DNA of 64,000 nt from Bacillota bacterium (GTDB taxonomy: Bacteria; Bacillota; UBA4882; UBA8346), in assembly GCA_023392595.1 (NCBI GenBank), contig JAEVYU010000028.1:1-64000 (forward strand), given 5' to 3'. This document shows positions 58,737-64,000 of the stretch, one piece after another. Position numbers and translations under genes: made by a program. The notes below the pieces were generated by a model, which worked only from the letters and a program-made list of their open reading frames with translations, had not been told where the DNA came from and did no database searches. Every line of letters starts with the position of its first letter. The stretch's first letter is position 1.

Positions 58737-60761
58737 ATGATTTGCAGAAAATTACCAAAGATATTTTATGGGGGAGATTATAATCCGGATCAGTGGCCTG
58801 AGGAAATATGGAATGAGGACATGCGGCTCTTTAAAAAAGCCGGAATCAATATTGTAACCCTTCCGGTATTTAGTTGGGCCAAACTCCAACCTGCGGAAAA
58901 CACTTATAACTTTGAATGGCTGGATAAGGTATTGGACCTGGTTGTCCGAAATGGTATTTACGTATGTCTTGCCACTCCCACAGCAGCGCAGCCTGCTTGG
59001 ATGTCCCTGAAATACCCCGAGGTCCTTCGGACCGATGAAGATGGAAGAAAAAGAACCCATGGTAAAAGATTAAATTATTGTCCCAACAGTAGCATATATC
59101 GTGAATTTTCAGCTAAAATTGCAGGTAAAATGGGGGAAAGGTATAAAGATCATCCTGCACTGGCTCTCTGGCACATCTCGAATGAGTATGTTGAAGGCGG
59201 ATATTGCTACTGCGACAACTGCGCCAAAGAATTCCGGACCTGGCTTAAGAAAAAATATGGAAGTTTGGAAGAACTGAACAGAGTATGGAATATGAGCTTC
59301 TGGGGACATACGGTTTACAGCTGGGATGAAATTGTTATCCCTTCCAATTTAAATGGGGATAACAAATGTTTTCAAGGAATGAGCCTGGACTATTACAGGT
59401 TTATGTCCGATTCGCTGCTTGAATGCTACCGAAATGAGTATCATGCAATAAAGGCTTATACGCCCGATATTACAATTACCACAAACATCTGGACGGTCTG
59501 CAAAAGGTTGGACCTTTTTAAATGGGCCGAGTCTATGGACGTTGCGGCCTGGGATAATTATCCGCAAATGGGAGAGCCTTATCATAACATTTCTTTAAAG
59601 CATGATGTAATCCGGGGACTTAAAAATGGAGAGCCTTTCATGTTGATGGAGCAGACGCCCAGCCAGCAAAATTGGCAGGATTATAACAGCCTTAAAAGAC
59701 CGGGAGTTATGAGGTTGTGGAGTTATCAGGCCCTGGCCCATGGAGCGGATAGCGTAATGTTCTTTCAACTTAGGCGTTCATTCGGCGCCTGTGAGAAATA
59801 TCACGGAGCGTTGATTGCTCACGCCGGGCATGAGAATACCCGGGTATTCCGTGAATGCGCCGAGTTGGGCGCGGAGTTAAATAAACTTGGAGATGGGATT
59901 CTTGATTCGAAATGCAATGCTAAGGTCGCTATGATAATTGATTTCGACAATTGGAATGCCGTTGAGTTGTCAAGCGGACCCAGTATTGCCTTGAAATATT
60001 GGCCCCAAGTTGAAAAATATTATAAGGCGCTTGCGGTGTTGAATGTTTCGGTCGATATCGTCAGGCCGGATTGGGACATTTCCCAATATGACCTGGTGAT
60101 TGCCCCGGTTCTTTATATGATGAAGCCTAATGTGGCGAGCAATCTCCAGCAGTTTGTGGAAGACGGAGGAACCTTATTAACAACCTTCTTCAGCGGGATA
60201 GTGAATGAAAATGATCGGGTGACTTTAGGCGGGTATCCCGGCGAACTCCGAAAGCTCCTGGGTATTTGGGTAGAAGAAATCGATGCTCTCCCTCCGGATA
60301 TGAAAAACTCGATTATCGTTACCAAACCCATTGGCAATATGGACGGAGATTACGAATGCGGAATGCTCTGCGATTTGTTGCATCTTGAAGATGCCAAAGC
60401 TTTAGCGGTTTACGGTAAGGATTTCTACGCGGGTATGCCCGTACTAACTGAAAATGTTTTTGGTAAAGGCAAGGCTTATTACGTAGCCTCAGATCCTGAA
60501 CAACGGTTTTTACATGGCTTGATAAAATACCTTTGCGACTCCAAAGGAATCAAAGGGCCGTTTGAACCGGTAGAGGGCGTGGAGGTAACCCAAAGAGTTA
60601 AGGATCATAAGATATTTACTTTTGTTCTGAATCATAATGACCATTCTGCTTGTGTGAGCTTGGACGGGAAGGAATATTTAGAACTTTTAACCGGTAAGCG
60701 CATCTGCAACAGCATAACACTGGAACAAAAAGGAGTTGCGATCTTTGAGTCCATTATTTAA
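58737..60761 (+). CDS. Beta-galactosidase, GH42
   Basis: A 674-residue cytoplasmic enzyme without signal peptide. The N-terminal FYGGDYNPDQWPEEIWNEDM is the GH42 signature, the acid/base Glu (about 149) is in LWHISNEYVEGGYCYCDNC and the nucleophile Glu (about 305) in PFMLMEQTPSQQNW. The Cys cluster near residues 155-165 matches the zinc site of many GH42 enzymes. It splits beta-linked galactose (or, in some members, arabinose) from imported oligosaccharides, for example from galactan. Heads the unit with the importer that follows and is divergent from the YesM-like gene. A TATAAT (58694-58699) lies 38 bases upstream. Confidence 0.95.
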   Translation: MICRKLPKIFYGGDYNPDQWPEEIWNEDMRLFKKAGINIVTLPVFSWAKLQPAENTYNFEWLDKVLDLVVRNGIYVCLATPTAAQPAWMSLKYPEVLRTDEDGRKRTHGKRLNYCPNSSIYREFSAKIAGKMGERYKDHPALALWHISNEYVEGGYCYCDNCAKEFRTWLKKKYGSLEELNRVWNMSFWGHTVYSWDEIVIPSNLNGDNKCFQGMSLDYYRFMSDSLLECYRNEYHAIKAYTPDITITTNIWTVCKRLDLFKWAESMDVAAWDNYPQMGEPYHNISLKHDVIRGLKNGEPFMLMEQTPSQQNWQDYNSLKRPGVMRLWSYQALAHGADSVMFFQLRRSFGACEKYHGALIAHAGHENTRVFRECAELGAELNKLGDGILDSKCNAKVAMIIDFDNWNAVELSSGPSIALKYWPQVEKYYKALAVLNVSVDIVRPDWDISQYDLVIAPVLYMMKPNVASNLQQFVEDGGTLLTTFFSGIVNENDRVTLGGYPGELRKLLGIWVEEIDALPPDMKNSIIVTKPIGNMDGDYECGMLCDLLHLEDAKALAVYGKDFYAGMPVLTENVFGKGKAYYVASDPEQRFLHGLIKYLCDSKGIKGPFEPVEGVEVTQRVKDHKIFTFVLNHNDHSACVSLDGKEYLELLTGKRICNSITLEQKGVAIFESII

Positions 60762-60893
60762 AATTTCATCGACTCATCAAGAAATATCAAAAAAGTGAAA
60801 ACTAAATCATGTTGTTCTATCTTACCGGGACTTATAATTCAATCACGAGGTTGAATCCTTGAGAATACAGAAAAAATTTAGGGGAGGATTGTA

Positions 60894-62168
60894 ATGAAAG
60901 GTCAAAAGTTTATCAAAGTGTTCCAAGTTTTTTTAGTTGTCGCACTGGCTGTGTATTGTATGAGCGCCGCATTTGCCGCCGATAAAGTCACGTTAAGCGT
61001 GGGTCTCTTGGCTGAAGATTTGGACTTTTTCCAGGCGCATATTAATGATGCTTCTTTCAAAAAGATGTTGCCCAATGTGAACATTGATTTCCAGCAGTCC
61101 AAAGATACTGAAGAAATGTCTCGCATCCAAAGAGTGCGGATGGCTGCCAAGGAAATGCCGGACGTATTCTATGTTAAACCTTATGATATTTTACCGCTCA
61201 AAGATTCGATGGCGATGTGGGCCCCTGCGGAAAAACTGGTCAAAGAGAATAAGTTCGTCAATATATTTGCGGTCAATACGAACAATGGGAAATACTACGG
61301 CTTGCCCATGAAGACCTTCTATGAATGGGTTTATTATCGAAAATCCGTTTTTAAAGAATTGAATTTGACTGTCCCGAAGACTTGGGATGAATTTATCACC
61401 GTGGCCAAGAAGATTAAAGCAAACGGCAAATATATCCCGATTGCCCTGGGGGCGAAAGACACCTGGCCAACCTATCCTTTCAATGAATTTATGCCGCATT
61501 TAATTTCCGGCAATGCCAATATTTTAGCGAACACCGCTAAGCAAGATAATCCTTTTGGGCCGGATGGCGGTTTTTACAAATCCTATACGATGATTGACAC
61601 TCTATATAAAGCGGGAGTTTTCGGGGATCCCTTAGGTACCAGCTGGCCAGAGCAGGAACAATTGATGGCTGCTAAAAAAGCCGCCATGACCTGCGTCGGT
61701 CAATATTTCCTGCCGGATTATAAAAAAATGGGTGGCGATATGAATGACATCGCGGTTTTTCCGCTTCCGGTCGGAAGTGCGGCTAAACCTGTTAAAAAGC
61801 AAATGGCCATGCTCGACTTATTCTGGGCTATCGCTAAAAACAGCAAACATCCCGCTGAAGCCAAAAAATTTATTGAATGGTTCTTTAGTCCGGCCATTTA
61901 TAAGGCATATCTGACCGACCGGTTTATGTCTTCCACCATAAAGGGGATTGATGCCGACAATATTTTTAGTGAAGGGCTGAAAAAATACAATTATCAACCT
62001 TTCTTATATGTCCCGGGCGACGAAAATTACACAAAGCTAGTGAATGAGACGAAGTTTGATACGAAAACCATTGGTTCCCAAATGTTAGCCGGGATGTCAT
62101 ATAAAGATATATTAGCCGATTTTAATCGAAAATGGGTTGAAGCCCGTAAAAAACTGGGCATTAAGTAA
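60894..62168 (+). CDS. Sugar ABC importer binding protein (CUT1)
   Basis: A 424-residue binding protein. Signal peptide (FIKVFQVFLVVALAVYCMSAAFA, cut before ADKVT) without lipobox. Mature part has VNIDFQQSKDTEEMSRIQRV, MPDVFYVKPYDILPLKDSM and YEWVYYRKSVFKELNLTVP, as in oligosaccharide-binding proteins. GGGGAGG precedes the ATG. Near the GH42 gene, so galacto- or arabino-oligosaccharides are likely ligands. Followed by a terminator-like hairpin before the permeases. Confidence 0.92.
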   Translation: MKGQKFIKVFQVFLVVALAVYCMSAAFAADKVTLSVGLLAEDLDFFQAHINDASFKKMLPNVNIDFQQSKDTEEMSRIQRVRMAAKEMPDVFYVKPYDILPLKDSMAMWAPAEKLVKENKFVNIFAVNTNNGKYYGLPMKTFYEWVYYRKSVFKELNLTVPKTWDEFITVAKKIKANGKYIPIALGAKDTWPTYPFNEFMPHLISGNANILANTAKQDNPFGPDGGFYKSYTMIDTLYKAGVFGDPLGTSWPEQEQLMAAKKAAMTCVGQYFLPDYKKMGGDMNDIAVFPLPVGSAAKPVKKQMAMLDLFWAIAKNSKHPAEAKKFIEWFFSPAIYKAYLTDRFMSSTIKGIDADNIFSEGLKKYNYQPFLYVPGDENYTKLVNETKFDTKTIGSQMLAGMSYKDILADFNRKWVEARKKLGIK

Positions 62169-62185
62169 TTTGTGGAGAACGGATA

Positions 62186-62227
62186 AGTTGCCATGCCCAC
62201 TTAAACCGGGTATGGCAACTTTCTTTT
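62186..62227 (+). terminator. Terminator-like hairpin before the permeases
   Basis: AGTTGCCATGCCC pairs with GGGTATGGCAACT (one wobble, 13 bp), followed by TTCTTTT. A partial terminator that would favour the binding-protein message. Confidence 0.75.
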
Positions 62228-62243
62228 AAGGAGGTCATTTGAT

Positions 62244-63125
62244 TTGGGAATCAGTTACAGTTTGCAAAAAAAACTCATTATCTTGGGGTTTCTGGCTATT
62301 CCGGTCTTGCTTTTGATGGTGTTTATGTTTTATCCAACCTTGAAACTTTTTCAATTCAGTTTAACCAATTGGGACGGCTACTCGCCGGCATTTAAATATG
62401 TGGGATTGGAAAACTTTCGCCAATTGATTTTAAAGTCCAATGATGTTTGGATTGCTTTACGAAATAATTCCTATTATTTTTTCATCCATCTGTTGGCACT
62501 CCCGTTTGAAATCGGTGTGGCATCCATTTTGTGCGGCAAGATTCGCAGTTCAAAATTTTTTCAGTCCATCACCTTTTTGCCTTATGTAATCAATGGTGTT
62601 GCAGTTGCTTTGACCTTTTCCTATTTTTACTCGCCGAACGGCGGCGCCTTGAATTCAATATTGGACTTTTTGCATTTAAGCATACTGAAGATGGGCTGGC
62701 TAAGCAATATTTATATTGTAAACTTTGTGCTTGTTTCGGTTTCTTTGTGGCGTTTTTGCGGTTTGCACGTCATCCTTTTCATTGCGGGCATTTTATCCAT
62801 ACCCAGTGAATATTACGAGGCGGCTTCCATTGACGGGGCCAACAGTTTTCGCCAATTTACCAACATTACCATCCCAGGCATCAAGACTGTATTGGAATTG
62901 GTTTTATTCCTGAATGTGAGAGGGGCTTTATCGGTATTTGATATCCCCTTCCTAATGACCAACGGAGGTCCGGGATATGAAACTTCCACCTTTATGGTTT
63001 ATACCATCAAAACGGCGTTTCAGTTTAATCAATACGGACTTGCCTCCGCAATGGCGGTTATTTTGATGATTTTGATTATTACCTTTGGTTATCTCCAAAG
63101 TAAAGTCATAAAAATTAAGGGGTGA
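62244..63125 (+). CDS. Sugar ABC importer permease, MalF type
   Basis: A 293-residue six-helix permease starting with TTG 9 bases after AAGGAGG. The EAA loop reads EYYEAASIDGANSFRQFTN. The first helix is KLIILGFLAIPVLLLMVFMF. Works with the next permease; no ATPase is present in this unit within the window. Confidence 0.92.
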   Translation: MGISYSLQKKLIILGFLAIPVLLLMVFMFYPTLKLFQFSLTNWDGYSPAFKYVGLENFRQLILKSNDVWIALRNNSYYFFIHLLALPFEIGVASILCGKIRSSKFFQSITFLPYVINGVAVALTFSYFYSPNGGALNSILDFLHLSILKMGWLSNIYIVNFVLVSVSLWRFCGLHVILFIAGILSIPSEYYEAASIDGANSFRQFTNITIPGIKTVLELVLFLNVRGALSVFDIPFLMTNGGPGYETSTFMVYTIKTAFQFNQYGLASAMAVILMILIITFGYLQSKVIKIKG

Positions 63126-63130
63126 ATGAA

Positions 63131-63988
63131 ATGAGCAGCATTGTTACATTAACTTCCTCGAAAATGAAATTCGGGCAAACAGGGTTCTTTCAATATTTGG
63201 TGATGGGCGTTATTACGCTGATAGTTTTTGTACCGCTACTGATCATTGTCCTGGCGTCGTTGAAGACTTTGCCCGAGATTAGCCAGATGACCCCGCTCGC
63301 TTTACCCCATTCGTTTTATTTGGGTAACTTTAGAGAAACGTTTGTCAAAGCGAAAATTATTTTGTCGTTGTTTAATTCGTTAACCATCGCCTTAAGCAGC
63401 GTTATCATTAATGCGTTTATGGGGGCCATGGCAGCCTTCATTATTGCCCGTTTTGACTTTAAGTTTAAAAAAGTCGTGCTGGGAATGTTTCTGGTGGCGA
63501 TGGTGATCCCTTTTTATACTGTAGAAGTCGCCCGGTTTCAATTAATTAAAGAAATGGGCCTGTATAACACTTTATATGCCCCAATTTTAATCTATATAGG
63601 AGCCGACATGATGCAGATTTTCTTATACAAGCAGTATATTGATAAGGTCTCCGTATCCTTGGATGAGAGTGCGATGTTAGACGGCGCTTCCTATTTTAAA
63701 ATATTCTCCAAAATTGTTTTTCCCTTAATCATGCCGGCTGTTGCCACCCTTGCGATTATTAAATTTGTTGATATCACCAATGATATGTATATACCGTATC
63801 TTTACATTCCATCCGATAAATTCCGGACATTGACTATGACCCTTATGACTTTTGCCGGTGACCGCTCGGTGAACTGGGCAAGTATTTCCGCATGTATCAT
63901 TTGGATTTTAATCCCCACTTTGCTGGTATATTTTTCGTTTCAAAAGTACATTTTGAAAGGTATCACTGCGGGTTCAATTAAAGAATGA
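63131..63988 (+). CDS. Sugar ABC importer permease, MalG type
   Basis: A 285-residue permease with six helices and the EAA loop DESAMLDGASYFKIFSKIVF. The ATG at 63131 follows AAGGGGTGA by a few bases; the GTG at 63122 lies within that site and overlaps the previous stop. The gene is complete and ends 12 bases before the window edge. Confidence 0.92.
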   Translation: MSSIVTLTSSKMKFGQTGFFQYLVMGVITLIVFVPLLIIVLASLKTLPEISQMTPLALPHSFYLGNFRETFVKAKIILSLFNSLTIALSSVIINAFMGAMAAFIIARFDFKFKKVVLGMFLVAMVIPFYTVEVARFQLIKEMGLYNTLYAPILIYIGADMMQIFLYKQYIDKVSVSLDESAMLDGASYFKIFSKIVFPLIMPAVATLAIIKFVDITNDMYIPYLYIPSDKFRTLTMTLMTFAGDRSVNWASISACIIWILIPTLLVYFSFQKYILKGITAGSIKE

Positions 63989-64000
63989 TCCAGGTGCTTT

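Noticed and set aside
1..64000. tRNA or rRNA genes, replication origin
   Set aside because: No cloverleaf, rRNA segment or DnaA-box cluster was noticed by eye in the gaps.

Overview
The window looks like a chromosomal segment of a saprophytic, carbohydrate-fermenting member of the Bacillota. Shine-Dalgarno sites are strong (AGGAGG type), TTG and GTG starts are frequent, and there are many ABC sugar importers, a YesM/YesN-type two-component pair, a yybP-ykoY riboswitch and intrinsic terminators. Several features suggest a cell with an outer membrane: a small secreted beta-barrel-like protein ending in Phe (11954-12508), an HlyD-type adaptor next to an ABC exporter, and three sugar-binding proteins with ordinary signal peptides instead of lipoboxes. 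A diderm Bacillota lineage is therefore a reasonable guess, but no marker gene in the window fixes the taxonomy.

Left part (1-19000) is a mosaic of small units. It starts with a 42-bp tandem repeat and a decayed gene. A MarR-regulated HlyD/ABC-2 exporter follows, then a direct-repeat-bounded, hairpin-rich element. Next come a TetR/MFS drug-efflux pair with two clear operators, the TldE/TldD protease, the barrel protein, a TetR/alpha-beta hydrolase pair, an M23 peptidase, a Mn-type riboswitch controlling a TerC protein, and a DUF362 ferredoxin-like protein. The gaps here hold two dispersed repeat families (about 300 bp and about 25-75 bp) and gene remnants.

Middle part (19100-33450) is a pentose-type sugar locus: GntR regulator and DeoC aldolase, a convergent TalC-type transaldolase, a LacI regulator, then a long co-directional run. 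That run encodes a ribose-type ABC importer (binding protein, double ATPase, permease), 3-hexulose-6-phosphate synthase and 6-phospho-3-hexuloisomerase (the ribulose monophosphate pair), two RbsD-type pyranases, a ribokinase, an FGGY kinase, a VOC protein and an aldo/keto reductase. Four copies of the 14-bp motif TGTAnnCGTwTwCA lie at lacI, the talC/lacI gap and two promoters of the importer, defining a local LacI regulon. The union of ribose uptake with the RuMP pair is the most interesting system in the window.

Right part (33500-64000) is a polysaccharide-use region. A NarL-type two-component system precedes a CUT1 importer (binding protein and two permeases, no ATPase), a PfkB kinase, a GH65 phosphorylase and a GH36 alpha-galactosidase, all intracellular. 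Four secreted modular enzymes follow: a parallel beta-helix protein with CBM6, GH43-CBM2, a clan-A glycosidase with Fn3 and CBM13, and GH43-CBM6-CBM2. They probably attack xylan, arabinoxylan or pectin side chains outside the cell. A YesM/YesN-type pair then separates them from a GH42 beta-galactosidase and a second CUT1 importer, which ends close to the window edge. Extracellular enzymes release oligosaccharides, the importers bring them in, and the cytoplasmic GH65, GH36 and GH42 enzymes finish the job.
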